Position numbers and translations under genes: made by a program. DNA of 64,000 nucleotides from Cymodocea nodosa (Eukaryota > Streptophyta > Magnoliopsida > Alismatales > Cymodoceaceae). The notes below the pieces were generated by a model that was given only the letters and a program-made list of their open reading frames with translations, did no database searches and was not told the DNA's origin. This document shows, piece by piece, positions 34,615 through 46,635 of the stretch. The stretch covers positions 3,492,001-3,556,000 of the forward strand of contig JAZBRI010000010.1 of assembly GCA_036874045.1 (NCBI GenBank), read 5' to 3'. Each line of letters begins with the position of its first letter. Position 1 is the first letter of the stretch.

Positions 34615-36467
34615 TGTTTAGAATGAAAAAGTGCATATTATTAACGGTTAAATGATGGCTAATTGCATAATATTTAGCTTATCATATGAGAATTAAGCCA
34701 TTATGTTATAATTGCACTGTTATATGCTTTAATTGAAGAATCTGCTTAATTTTGGGGAATTAACGTTAATTTAGTACATTTATGAACTGTCGGTAAATTG
34801 CAGGCTGTGAAATTCTTAAGTATCCGAAAATGCATCTAAGCATCAGATAGTTATACCTGTAACTCTCCGAAATGTTATTTTATGTTTAAACTGCTGCTGA
34901 CACGTGTTGAGAGCTAGTAGATTTACTTACGTTATAACTCGTTAAGTTAGTATAACTGCACGCGTTGAGTTACATGAAAATACACTAAGGCAACGCATTA
35001 GGTTAGTGTTATAAACTTAAGTTGTTATTTTTGCTCATGTTTTATAGTTAAATCAACGAAGGAAGTCCGTTGAGTTATCTGTAACTCCACGGACTATATA
35101 TTTTCTAATATGCCACTATAGCAGTTGTAGGAACAGATAGTTGGAAGGAAAAACCACGTTCACATGTATCACGCAGGAATTCAATCGCGTAGGGAGAAAG
35201 AAATCATCGTCGTTGATCTGAAGGAAGGAAATCCAACCGATCATTCAAGCAGAAGCAGTTACCATTGAAGAAATATAAAAGAAAAGAAGAAAAAAAGAAA
35301 GAGGTTGATTGATGGATGGCCAGTGCATACAGAGGAGGAGCACCGAGCTTTCTACAGACAGTATCGGCGATTCTCCGAAGTATCACACCAACCATCGTAT
35401 CACCACCATAATCACCAATCATCGAAGGTCATTGAGGATACTTGCCTGATGTCGGGTTGATACCAAGCCAAACACAGTGCTTGACAACCACTGTGAGGAG
35501 TGATCGCGTCGTGGGGAGGGAAGACATTTTCACCAAGCACCGACTCATATTTCAAGAGATCGTAAAGCTTTTAGCCTTGGCTTCGGGTTGATGCCTATAT
35601 GCTGAAGAGGAGATCATCTTGCAATTCTGGACTCGCGATTCTGTAGGGAGAGGAGACAAAATTGTAAGTGGTTCAATTTTCAATGGTGTAATCACATTGC
35701 ATATAGTGTCGGAAGTATTTACTGTCAAGTGAAATTACCTTACATTTCACCTTTCGCCCATCACATAAAAACAAAAATACCAAAAACAATTTATCTTTGT
35801 TTGTATGTTGTATTTGAGTGTTGTATTGTTTGTGTTGTATCGTGATTAATGTTATCTGTATCAGTTTTATGATTGTTTTATGTTAGTTTTAATTTTATAG
35901 TTTACTGAAATTGGTTTGTACAAAACAACTTAAAGATTTTAATGGTTACTGTTTGAATCATCTGAATGTTAGTATTGCATAATGATAAATCCAATGTTAA
36001 CTAGCATTAAAAAGCTTAATTGATGTTATTTAAAATCTATGGAATCGCCCAATGGTTGGCCGAATTCCTCTGTAAATTGCAGTATTATAAAGAAGAGACA
36101 GGCTCGTGGAGTTAACTTAAGTGCACGAGGATAGTCCGTTGAGTTAGCCATAACTCAACGAACTTAGTCCGTTGAGTTAACTGTAACTCAACGGAGTACT
36201 TATTGAATATAAATTTGAATTGTTCACAATCAAACATTTCTTAAATTCGTTAGCAATTCCCTATGGAATCGACCTGTACTTGCACACTGATACAATAGAC
36301 ACTATGCACTTGCAGTTAAAGTACAAATTGGAATTAATATCTAAATTGTATTAAAGGTTGTTTGTTTACTTCTAAAAGAAAGAATAGGCATAAAGATAAA
36401 TTAACTAAGTAAAAATAGAAGTAACAAATCCAAGTTTTTCTAGTGTAGTGCTGGGAAAAGACGAACA
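34615..36467 (+). mobile_element. Right LTR of the nested derivative (1853 bp)
   Basis: TG..CA ends. It shares several sequence variants with the left LTR (for example the region around 32290-32480 and 34925-35095), which supports one insertion. TATA is at 35274, the donor-like site at 35664, family I hairpins at 34935-35095 and 36103-36195. Its end holds a PBS-like word CTAGTGTAGTGCTGGGA. Confidence 0.88.
35274..35281 (+). promoter_or_regulatory. TATA box, right LTR of nested derivative
   Basis: TATAAAAG in the conserved LTR setting. Confidence 0.58.
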
Positions 36468-36782
36468 ACCACTTATGCAGTTGTAAATAGAATTCAGATA
36501 AATTGGTCTACAGTTTATATCTCCAAGCTGAGAATAGTGAAGTAGAAATTATTTTATGGAGATTTGATTCCACTGCTGATGGTTGATTGTATCGATTTCA
36601 CTAAATGGACATCCAAAAGGATAAGATGTAGAACCATTTCAGTGAAAGAATACAGAAATTATGTAGCTACAGAGATAGCTGAACCTTCTAGAAGAGTTAC
36701 AGGAGCTATAGAAAAGATTAATCAATTTGAACAAGTAGAAAGACTCCAGAAGGAATTAGATGAACTTAGGAGAAAAGATTAA
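36468..36782 (+). pseudogene. ORF2, copy B2, 3' part
   Basis: Continues the frame cut at 31995: VVNRIQINW, KLFYGDLIPLLMV, then the C-terminal coiled coil INQFEQVERLQKELDELRR and TAA at 36780. One TAG is seen near 36543. The last 72 codons are open. Confidence 0.82.
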
Positions 36783-37741
36783 ATTGAATTGTTCGTCTAC
36801 TTGTACATGTATATAATTGTATGAAAAATATCTAACTAATTGTAACGAAAATTATTCATATAAATAAATGTATGTTTTTCAGATGTTTTGTATTAATATT
36901 AGAGAATGATGTAATAGATGAATTATCTTGAATATTATATAACTGTTTGAACAATGTGCACAACTATTTGAAAGATTTATAAATTTTATAAATGACAGGA
37001 TTAAATGCAAGATAATTGGTTAATGCTGAAAATATCCCTATGCTGTAAGGTAAAATATAAATTCTACATAATATGAAATGAACTGTAAGTTAAATATTTA
37101 TATAATGTTTAGATTCAAATGAGTTTAATGACATGTATTTAACTTGATTTAAGTTAACAAAATGTAGGAGAGATGAAAAATATAGAAGTTAATATGAGGA
37201 GTAAAATTAGAGGTTGTCAAGTGTTAAAATTAGAGGTTGAGTTAACTTTAACTCCACGAGGTCAATAATATAGTATAAGGTCACTTCGTTGAGTTATCTA
37301 TAACTCAACGAAGTTAGTCCGTGGAGTTAGCAATAGTAACTAAAACTTGTCCGTTGAGTTAACTATAACTCAACGAGGTTAGTTCATGGATTAAGCTAAA
37401 TGGTTATTCTTTTAGTCATGAACAAAACTTCGTAGATCTAGCGGTTATTAAAATTTGAAATTAGAAGTGACACATGTACCCATAAAAATAGGAACCACAC
37501 CACACGTTACAAGACACGTTCTTGCAACAAGATTCATTTGCTTTATGGATGTGCATTATAAATATAGAACAAAATGTTATTCACGAGTTACCAGCACTTT
37601 TGAAAGAAAAGGAACTTCGTTGGGGAACTGGAAGGAGAAGCAGCTGATTCAACTTCGTTCGTCAACAGTTATTTACTAAGTGTAAAGCTTCAGACTAGTA
37701 TGTAATTAATCTTCTGTTATTTTACTTCATGTTAAGAGTTT
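36783..37741. other. Spacer between ORF2 and gag, B2
   Basis: AT-rich non-coding DNA with family I hairpins at 37228-37380 and the conserved gag leader from about 37440. The short frame 37455-37679 overlaps the leader and is not conserved as protein. Confidence 0.6.
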
Positions 37742-39139
37742 ATGAGCACATGGATTCGTTCTCCTCGCACTAAAAGATTAGTAAGAACACCTACATAGGA
37801 TTCTTCAACATAGAGACGTACTGAAGTATTTTCTGAATTAGACTTTAATGAAATCCTTAGGGGTGTAGCTAACCTTTCTTTAAAAGAGAATGAAGATATG
37901 GCTGCTCTAGTAGAGAAACCATTAGGGGAAATTCTATATCCTGAATTAGTTGATGAACCTTCATGTATTCGATTGCCAAACTTTGAGGGAGATAGGTTTG
38001 AATTGAAATCGAATTATATTAGTCAATTGCCACATTTTCATGGATTAGAAAGAGAGGATGCCTTTTATTTCCTTAGAGAATTTAACGAAGTTTGTTAAAT
38101 GATGAAAATGCTGAACATGAGTATTGATGCTATTAAACTTAGATATATCCCTTTTTCTTTAAAAGACAGCTAAGAGATGGTTATATACTCTATCGCCTGA
38201 TTCAATTTCTGCATGGACTGAATTTTGCTCTGTTTTTCTAGAAAAATATTATCCAACACATCAAACGATTAAAAAGAAGAAAGAAATATTAATGTGTAGC
38301 CAAAAATAGGGAGAATCATTTTGGAAATATTTTGAAAGATTTAAGGATTTACTAACTCAATGTCCACATCATGCAATGAGTAAAGCACAATTAATAGGTA
38401 TAATTTATGAAGGCATAGATGTTTCAATGAAATCTTTATTAGAATCTACTTGTCAAAATGGATTTTTAAAACTCTGTAGTGAAGAAGCATGGGCATATTT
38501 AGAAAACTTTGCAAAAGGAACTACACAGTGGGAAAACTTAGTTGAAGCTATTACAGATAAAAGAATATTGCCAAGGGGAGTGCATGAAATAGATTCAAGC
38601 CGTATGCTTGAAGTTAAATTAACTGAATTAACAAAGAAAATAGAAGAGTTATCATTAAATCAAAAGCTAGCAGAAAAGAATACAAACGTTAATGATTTAG
38701 ATATTATTTATGCTAGAAACCAGAAAGATAACTTTGGAAATTCATATAACCCTAATTGGAGAAATCACCCGAATTTATCTTGGAGAAACAATAATTTTCA
38801 GGGAGGATAAAATATAAATGACAAAAATATAAGTTATGAAGCTTTAATTGAACAAAGATCTAGAATAGAAAAATTAGAAAAGATAATCCAACAATTAAAC
38901 AATCGTCTCGATCTTGTATTTGGAAATGCTGCAATTCAAAATCAAAATATAAATAGAAATATACCCCCTAGACAAAAAGAATCAATGGAAGTTAGACCTA
39001 CTGGAGGATTGCCAATGTAAGCAATACCTAATCCTATCAACAGAACTGTTAATGAAATTTTTATTTTTATTTTTTATATAATATCTATCCTTTACATGTT
39101 AATGAAATTGATACCTCCTCTAGGAGGGTAGCTGAATGA
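37742..39139 (+). pseudogene. Gag capsid ORF, copy B2
   Basis: Third copy of the knuckle-less Gag, ATG 37742 to TGA 39137. The core motifs are present (LPHFHGLEREDAFYFLREF, GESFWKYFERFKDLL, CPHHAMSK, NPNWRNHPNLSW). Breaks: TAA at about 38097, a two-base loss near 38166, TAG 38307-38309 shared with copy A, and TAA at about 38808. Near the end a 50-bp AT-rich filler (39060-39109) is flanked by a repeat of GTTAATGAAATT. Confidence 0.85.
39048..39109. repeat. 50-bp filler with 12-bp direct repeats in gag
   Basis: GTTAATGAAATT stands at 39048-39059 and 39098-39109 with T-rich filler between. Copies A and B1 have one GTTAATGAAAT here. It looks like repair with added template sequence. Confidence 0.7.
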
Positions 39140-39351
39140 AACAGTATAACTAAAGTAATTATGTATAATATAGTAAGTAGAAAAACATAAAAAAAATGTA
39201 AGGTTAACTATAGTTAGTAGTATCGTAGAGTTATTACTTAACTCAATGAACTTAATCCGTTGAGTTATGACCTAACTCCACGAGGGTGTGAAGTAGCTAT
39301 GTTAATTTTATCTCTGTTAATTTTTGTTTATGTTATATAGAATCACAATAG

Positions 39352-40095
39352 ATGGAATTGATGAAATTACCACTAGATGCACTAAAGGAAGTACTGAGTA
39401 ACCTGTCAACTAAAGATCTATGCAGATTGTGTTGTGTATGAAAGGAAATCAAAGATTGTGTTAGAGAAAAATATTTTCATGGACTACAAGCTGCAAAAAT
39501 GACTAAGATTAGAGATGGATTTTTGTGGAAGTCATTTAATCGTACTTCAATTTGCTATGAATATCTGTATATGGAAGAAACTGTTGGAATTCCACCCAAT
39601 GCATTAAAAGGAATAGATCATATTATGAGGATGGATGAAGGATTAATTATATATAAAACCAAACCAAGGTATACAATTCTGTTTCCCGACATTTTGATTG
39701 GAAATCCTATCACAAAAGAAGAATGGAATGAATATAATGAATATGATGATGCTACTTTATGTTTGATAAGATGGTGGGATGAATTGAAGAAATTTCAAAT
39801 ATGGATTATGAAAGACCTAAATGAATGGAAGTGGGAAAAAGAATATATTGAAATAGACATAGAAATAGAAATAGCTACATTATCTTGGAACATAAGAGGA
39901 TCCCTTTCTGCATTTCATTTCATTAATGGTAATACACTTATATTTAGTATTCATAACATACTGCAAGTTTACAAGCTAAAAAGGAAAGCAAATTGCATTA
40001 ACACAGAATTAATAGTAAGAAGAATTATGCCTAAAAAGTTTACATAGACTGACACGTTTATTCCATTTGTTACTACTTTTCAATCATGTTTTTAA
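39352..40095 (+). pseudogene. F-box-like gene, copy B2 (internal deletion)
   Basis: ATG 39352 begins MELMKLPLDALKEVLSNL, the F-box start. TGA near 39440 replaces Ser. About 400 bp are missing in the middle (the 9234-9632 part of copy A), and the frame is kept across the join. The C-terminal GSLSAFHFINGNTLIFSIHN motif remains; TAG near 40044 replaces Trp before the final residues. Confidence 0.82.
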
Positions 40096-41593
40096 ACTAT
40101 GATTCTATGCTTTTAATTTTGTGTGTATTCTACATTTTTCTTAATTCTAGTTTTATTTTAAAAAAAAAAAAATCAATCTAGTTTGTTGGTATCTATTCTG
40201 GGAAACCAATTGGCTTGCTTGTGAGCCACCAAAGGTGTAGGAGCCTAGGTCCCACACAAGACACTGATTTAACAAGTTAAATTGTTATGTTGTTACAAAC
40301 TTTGCTTTTATGTGAATGAAAAGTTTTTCAGAATCAAAAATCGGAAGATATTGAAGGAGATACAAAAGGATGAGGTATGTAATTGATTACTTATCCTGAA
40401 TTTACATTTCAACTAAGTTCGTTGAGTTAGATGCTAAGTTAACGAAACAATATTCATGCCTGCTATAATTACTGTATTTATTGTAAAATCTTTTACATTG
40501 AGGACAATGCAAAATGTAGGTATGAGGGGAGGTAATTAAAGTAACATCCATGTAATTTTGTTAATTAGAGGAATTAGAATGGTACTGCAAAAGTTCTATA
40601 TGTGGAAAGTCAAAATTTTTTGAACAAGAATTTGCTGTAACTATTCGATATTTGAAACTGTAAAATTTTTAATAACTGTGACTTCTTGAATGTTATATTT
40701 ATAATCTTATATAAGATGCTACAAATTTTATTATTCATAGAAATCTAGATATAGTATTTTATGTTGTTGCTGAATTTTATGAGTTTAACAATTTCACGAT
40801 TTTAAAATGAAATCAGAATGCTTAACTGAAACTCAGTAATTATATGAAATCCTAAAAAGCTGAAATGTTGATTTTTGGATTAAATGAAATACATATGATC
40901 GAGGACACATTTAATTTGATTGATTAAACTTGTAGAATGATTTATGTGTAGATCTTATTAAACTATAGAAAAAGTATGAGCTTATAGATAGGGATTCATA
41001 TTTTCAGTAAATAATGGAAGCAGAACTATATGAGATTTATGTTTTATTGCATTTGTATTAATGAAATACGTATATATACTGTGTTGAAAAGAAAAAAAAA
41101 AAAAAAACTTTGAGAGTTTATTGACTTGTTTGATCATGAGCCTTTTATACTTGAGTAGATAGGTATGTAAGGATTGTTGACCTGAAATAGGACTCTTTAA
41201 ATCTGGCAACCTAAGATCCTGATCAGATCTGGGATTGTTGACTAAAAGCTTGATACATGGGTACACTAGAAAGCTCTTGTATGATTCAAGCTTGTCAAAT
41301 TAACTTTTAAAGTATAATTATGCATATATTGTTTTAAAAAGATACAAGTGTTTTGTGAAATACACATATCTTTTGAATCGAGTATATGTTCTGTTATCTA
41401 AAATTCCTGAAGTATGAATCTAGAATAAACTTTTGAAGTTATTTATTTGAGATACAATTCTTTATTCTACTTGTCTTAATCATATTGAATTAGATTGTGT
41501 TTTGATTCGTATGTACTTGAAATTTATTCTGAAAATCATGTTGGAGAATTTAGGATGACAGATGCTGAAAAGAACAAAAGATATGCAAAATTT
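40096..41593. other. 3' non-coding region, copy B2
   Basis: Matches 9996-11797 with some deletions. It holds the ACAATG purine-tract motif at 40496-40532, a GTATGT site near 40375 and an A-run near 41090. No gene is seen. Confidence 0.65.
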
Positions 41594-41607
41594 AAGTATG
41601 GGGGAAG
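41594..41607 (+). other. Polypurine tract, copy B2
   Basis: AAGTATGGGGGAAG immediately before the LTR. Confidence 0.82.
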
Positions 41608-43616
41608 TGTTTAGAACGAAAAAGTGCATAATATTAACGGTTAAATGATGGTTAAGTGCATAATATTTAGCTTATCATATGAGAATTAAGCTATTATGTT
41701 ATAATTGCACTATTATATGCTTTAATGAAAGAATTTGCATAATTTTAAGGAATTAGCGTTAATTTAGTACATTTCTAAACTGTTGGTAAGTTGCTGGTTT
41801 TTAATTCTTTAGTATCTGAATTTTTTGTTATTTCGAAGAATTATATTGCATGTACTAGACAGTTATGTTTTAAATGTCAAAAGAATATTTAAGTGAACAG
41901 TATCAACTAGTTGAGTTAGTGTTCTTTTTGTTAAAAAGATCACGTGCCAACTCATCGAGTTATAGGTTTAAGGGTATAAAAAGATCACATGAGAACTCAT
42001 TGAGTTAGTGAGTGAAAACTGTAAGTTATATATTTGAACTCATTAAGTTAGCATAACTAAATGCATTGAGTTACATGAATATACACTAAGGTAACGCGTT
42101 ATGTTAGCTGCTTATTTTTTTATTGTACATTTTTTTTTAGTTAAATCAATGAAGTAGGTCCGTTGAGTTATCTGTAACTCCATGGACCATTTATTTTCTA
42201 ATATGCCATTGTAGCAATTACAGAAATAGGACATTCGAAGGAAAGCCACGATTGCACATATCACGTAGGAATTCACTCGTGGAAGGGAGTAGAAATCACC
42301 ATCGTTGATCTGAATGAAGGAAATCCAATCGATCATTTAAAGTAGAAGCAGTTACTACTGAAGAAATATAAAAGAAGAGGAGAAAAAACAAAGAAGGTAT
42401 GGTTGGCAGTGTGTGGCAGTGTGTGTAAAGGTGGAGGATTGCGCTAACTGTAGGCAGTGTCGAAAGTTCACTGAATCATCCACACCATCACCAACAATTC
42501 ACCAACATCACCACCATTACCATAATCACCACCCATCAGAGGTCTGTGAAAATATTTTCCTGATGTCAGGTTAATTTCGAGCCAAACACGGTGCTTGACA
42601 ACCACTGTAAGGAGTGATCGCATCGTAGGAAGGGAAGCTATTTTCACCAAGAACCGACTCATATCTTAGGAGATCGTAAAGCTTCTAGCCTTGGTTTTGG
42701 GTTGATGCCAGTATGCTGAAGAGGAGATCATCTTGTAATTCTGGACTCGTGATTCTATATGAAGAGGAGGCAGAATTGTAAGTGATTAAGTTTTCAGTGG
42801 TGTAATCACATAGCATGTAGTGACGGAAGTGTTTATTATCGATAGAGATTTTTACATTTCACCTTTCACCCATTTTCATGAACATCTCAAAAACAAAAAT
42901 ACCAAAAACAACAACTTATCTGTGTTTATATTTAGTATTTAAGTGTTGTATTGTTTGTTTTGTATCGAGATTAAAGTTATCATTGTTAGTATTGTGAATG
43001 TTTTATGTTTGTTTGATTCAGAAAATAGAAAATAGTATTACAGTTTACTGAAATCGATTTGTTCTAGATACTTAAAGATTTTAATGGTTACTATTTGAAA
43101 TATTTGAATGTTAGTGTTGCTTAATGATAAATCTAATATTTACTAGCATTAAAGAGCTTAATTGATGTTATTTACAATCTATTGAACTGACTAATGGTTG
43201 GCCAAATTTCTCTGTGAATAGCAATATTAAACTGAAAAGATAGGCTTGTGGAGTTAACTTAAGTCCACAAGATTAGTCCATTGTGTTAACTGTAACTCAA
43301 TGGAGGGATTACTAAACACATTTAGTATATTATAAACAACAAAACAATACACAATTCTTACTTAATTTCTCTATGGGATCGACCTGTACTTGCACACAAA
43401 TACAATATACACTGTGCACTTGTAGTTAAAATACAAATTGGAATTAAAATCTAATTTATGTGAAAGGTTGTTTGTTTACTTCTAAAAAGGAATTACTAAT
43501 ATAAGTATAAAGACAAATTAACTAAGTTAAAAATAGAAGTTAACAAATACAAGTTATTTAGTGTTGTTGCTTGAGAACTAATACAAATTCTCTAGTGCCA
43601 CCTAAGCAACCAAACA
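41608..43616 (+). mobile_element. 3' LTR of gypsy copy B2 (2009 bp)
   Basis: Opens TGTTTAGAACG and closes CAAACA. TATA is at 42367, donor-like site at 42778, family I words near 41905-42075 and 43254-43305. It is followed by copia gag at 43617, while the left end of the composite is in copia ORF3. Confidence 0.9.
42367..42374 (+). promoter_or_regulatory. TATA box, LTR of copy B2
   Basis: TATAAAAG in the conserved LTR setting. Confidence 0.58.
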
Positions 43617-44840
43617 CTACTCATGAAGTTTAATTAAATGAATCATTAATTTAGAACAAATTAAAAATGAAGAAAGAAATAGCCTTCGAAATCAATTCAG
43701 ATTTTGATATATCTATTGATTCTAACGAGAATTTGATTTTGTTGATGAGGAAATTCAAGAAAGCATGGAAAGCTAGGAAACAGCAAAGGAACAGAAATGA
43801 AAAACCCTCAACGTCAAAATCACTGAATGACAAGAATTCTTCATCCAGAAAGTATGTATGTTACAACTACAAGAAACCTGGACATCTTTCTCTAGATTGT
43901 CCTATAAGGAAAAATGAAAAGCAAAGTAGGACAAATCAGAATAAGATGGCTCAGAAAACTTAGAAAAAGTTTTACAAGAAAAAGGGTTTGAAGGTCACTT
44001 AGGATGACACATCAGAAGAGTCTGAATCTAAGGAATTATCATCAAAATCTTCACATTCAGAAGAAGAACAAGAGTTAGAAGACGTTGCTCATGTGTGCTT
44101 CATGGTAGATGAGTCTGAGGTAATATCTGATCCTGAAAGTCACTCAGATTTTAACTTTAATGAATTATTATGTGCTTATCATGCATTATTACAAAAACTT
44201 AAAGTATGTAAACTGGAAAATAAGAATATTAGAAAATCTTCATCCATTATGGAAGAAGAAAATTGTTTCCTATCTACTACTTTAGAAAAGTTTAAATGTG
44301 ATAATGAAAATCATGCTAGAGATTTGCAAAAATTTAGATTTAATGAATGTATCTTGCATGAACAAATACAGAATATAAATGCTGAAAAATTAAAGATATA
44401 ATCTGAAAATGAAATGTTGAGAAACAATATAAATGAACTTGAATTAGAGATAGATAAATTAAAACTGAGAGAGCAAAATTTAAATTCTACCATTTAGAAA
44501 TGGAATTTAAGTCAAACTAAGTTAGACAAACTAACTAGTACCCCTATGGTGTCTTATAAATTTGGCTTAGGATTTGATTATCCTGAATATCCTGAATCTC
44601 AAGCCAATAAAGGATTTATTAGTTGCAGTTCAAGTAAATTTAATACTAAAATTCCTTTTATTATGAAACAAGGAAATAAATTTGTAAAAGTAGGTACTTC
44701 AAGGGATGAATCATGCAGTAATAATATAAACCAATGTGATTTATCTAAATGTACTTCTAACATGACTATAAATGTTTCTAAAAATCTTGTTTCTTGTTCT
44801 GGAAATTCAGTCACTAATGTTTCAAAAATGTCAAACAATC
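43617..44840 (+). pseudogene. Copia Gag C-terminal fragment (plus strand)
   Basis: SIRE/Maximus-like Gag. It starts inside the UBN2-type domain (LNESL), then has KFKKAWKARKQQRN, a zinc knuckle with one zinc ligand lost (CYNYKKPGHLSLDC; the partner copy has CYNC), an acidic stretch (HVCFMVDESEVISD) and a long coiled coil. It ends at about 44840 where a gypsy LTR piece begins. About 850 bp repeat in inverted form at 47271-48130. Confidence 0.85.
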
Positions 44841-45136
44841 GTAGTTAACTGTAATTCAATTGAGAGCTTGTTGAATATATAAATTTGATTGTTAACAAAC
44901 GAACAGTTCTCAAGTTCTTCCACAATTCCTTGTGGGATCGACCTGTACTTGCACACTGATACAATAGACATTGTGCACTTGCAATTAAAGTACAAATTGG
45001 AATTAATATCTAAATTGTATTAAAGGTTGTTTGTTTACTTCTAAAAGAGAGAATAGGCATAAAGATAAATTAACTAAGTAAAAATAGAAGTAACAAATCC
45101 AAGTTTTTCTAGTGTAGAGCTGGGAAAATCCAAACA
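44841..45136 (+). mobile_element. Gypsy LTR 3' fragment
   Basis: Matches the last 300 bp of the gypsy LTR (compare 36180-36467) and ends at the natural CA terminus. It begins inside a family I hairpin word, GTAGTTAACTGTAATTCAA. Confidence 0.8.
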
Positions 45137-45256
45137 AAGGCTTAACATCCTTTTTAAGTAAGCTATTTGACCTTTTAAAGCCAAATCTACTTAGGACTTG
45201 GCAACCCAGTTTAAGTATGCCATAGATTCTTTAGAGTACATTTGTGTAGGGGGAGC
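45137..45256 (+). mobile_element. Copia spacer fragment with purine tract
   Basis: Related to 15930-16050: GGACTTGGCAACC unit, then GTGTAGGGGGAGC at 45244-45256. It lies between two gypsy LTR pieces. Confidence 0.7.
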
Positions 45257-45494
45257 AATTTCTCATATAATAATTCAACTCTTATGAACTATTATATGTT
45301 TTCATGAAAGAATCTACATAATCTCAGGGAATTAATAGTAATTCAGTACATTTCTGAACTGTTGGTAAAATACAAGTTTTTTAATTCTTAAGTATCTGAA
45401 TTTTCTGTGATTTCAAAAGACTATATTGTATGTATATCAGACAGTTATGTTTTAAACGTTTAATAGAATATTCTATTATTTCTTGAAGTACACG
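45257..45494 (+). mobile_element. Gypsy LTR 5' fragment
   Basis: Matches 41680-41890 of the gypsy LTR, without its first 60-70 bp. It stops in the CACG of a CACGTG word where copia E was joined. Confidence 0.72.
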
Positions 45495-46260
45495 TGTTGT
45501 AGGATTGTATGGCTACACAAGAGGGTGTGAATTGTATATTTTTAATATTTTTTGAAATATAATTGAAACTCTAAAACACAAAAACAAGTCGAGACATTGT
45601 TTTCATAAAATCATTTTTATTCAAGGTTTCAATTACAATATACAATTCAATTCTCCTTAGAAATTGTAGATGCAATTATAATTCGATACCATGTATCATC
45701 TAAACAATTTCATAACTACAAACAGAGAAAACTAATTTGCAGAATTTAAAACATTTCTCCCTGTTTGAGATCTTTCTTCTTCTTCTTCTTCTTTCTTCTT
45801 CAGCAATTCTTCAGTGACAAATATCTTGTCTTTTTATGCTTTATCGAATTTACTTTCTTCTGATACTTCAAATCTTCAGTGACGAAAATCTTACCTTTTT
45901 ATGCTTCACTGAATTTGCTTTCTTCTGATACTTCAAATCTTTAGTGATGAAAATCTTACCTTTTTATGCTTCACTGAATTTTCTTCCACTTGAGAGATTT
46001 TTCCCGAAGAGGTGTTTTTGATCCTTGAAAAAGATTTTTCTTTTGGTGTGAAGGGAAGGTTTGATCCTTGAAAAAAATTTTCGTTTTGTGTGCAAGGATG
46101 ATTTGATCAACGAGAACTCTATGCCTTTTATACTATATCTTCATTTCATGCATATCCTTCACGTTTAACCACTACCAGTTTTCCACTTCTTCACGTCTTT
46201 GCTTTTTCCTTCATCGAAACACACACGTTCTAACCCACGTTTATATTTCGAATTTTCTTT
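45495..46260 (-). mobile_element. Copia E LTR part (minus strand)
   Basis: Read on the minus strand it ends CCTACAACA at 45495, like the copia LTR end at 53009. A TATA-like CCTTTTATA (TATAAAAGG on the minus strand) is at 46124-46132. A (TTC)n run and a three-unit 65-bp tandem repeat lie downstream in its leader. Its 5' side is lost. Confidence 0.72.
45811..45985. repeat. 65-bp tandem repeat, three units, with (TTC)n run
   Basis: TCAGTGAC-like words start at 45811, 45876 and 45941, an exact 65-bp period; each unit includes CTTTTTATGCTT and CTTCTGATACTTC. The last unit is partial. A TTC-rich microsatellite stands at 45776-45803. Confidence 0.82.
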
Positions 46261-46269
46261 AATCATCAG

Positions 46270-46635
46270 TCTTGTACCATTTATAGGAGTTTGAGGAGTT
46301 CTATTTGATGAGCCTACACCTTTTTCCAAATATTTTGCATACTATTCCAAAAATGCAATCTCAGCACATTTCATTCTGTATTCTCTATCAAATTTACTAC
46401 GAATACCCATGTATGTAATATTTGCATTAGTATGTTGAAGTTCTTGTCTAACTTCATCTAATATACCCTGAGGAAAGAAGTAATCTCTATAAATTTTTGC
46501 TAACCTTTTGTCCACTCGAAATATTTTCTTGAACTAAGTACATGGAACTTCATCATTCTCTATTTCTTTTCCTTTTGCATCTCTTCTGCTTTTGCCTTTT
46601 CCTCTGCCACGACCTTTGTAGAACTTAGAGACCAT
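46270..46635 (-). pseudogene. Copia E ORF3 N-terminal fragment (minus strand)
   Basis: From ATG 46635 (minus) it reads MVSKFYKGRGRGKGKSRR, then a helical segment with KIYRDYFFPQGILDEVRQEL. It has the layout of the ORF3 start at 48897 (Gly/Arg-rich head, then helices), but the sequence is clearly diverged, so it marks a second ORF3 lineage. Two TAG codons interrupt it. It is cut before the conserved C-terminal half. Confidence 0.62.

Larger units (their letters stand above)
31996..36467 (+). mobile_element. Nested, mostly emptied gypsy derivative
   Basis: It runs from TGTTTAGAATG at 31996 to GAACA at 36467 and splits ORF2 of copy B2. The flanks are GCCAC on the left and ACCAC on the right, so four of five target-site bases match. 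Inside are a 3'-shortened LTR (31996-33160), the 3' non-coding part of the internal region, a PPT and a full LTR. PBS and all ORFs are missing. Confidence 0.85.
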
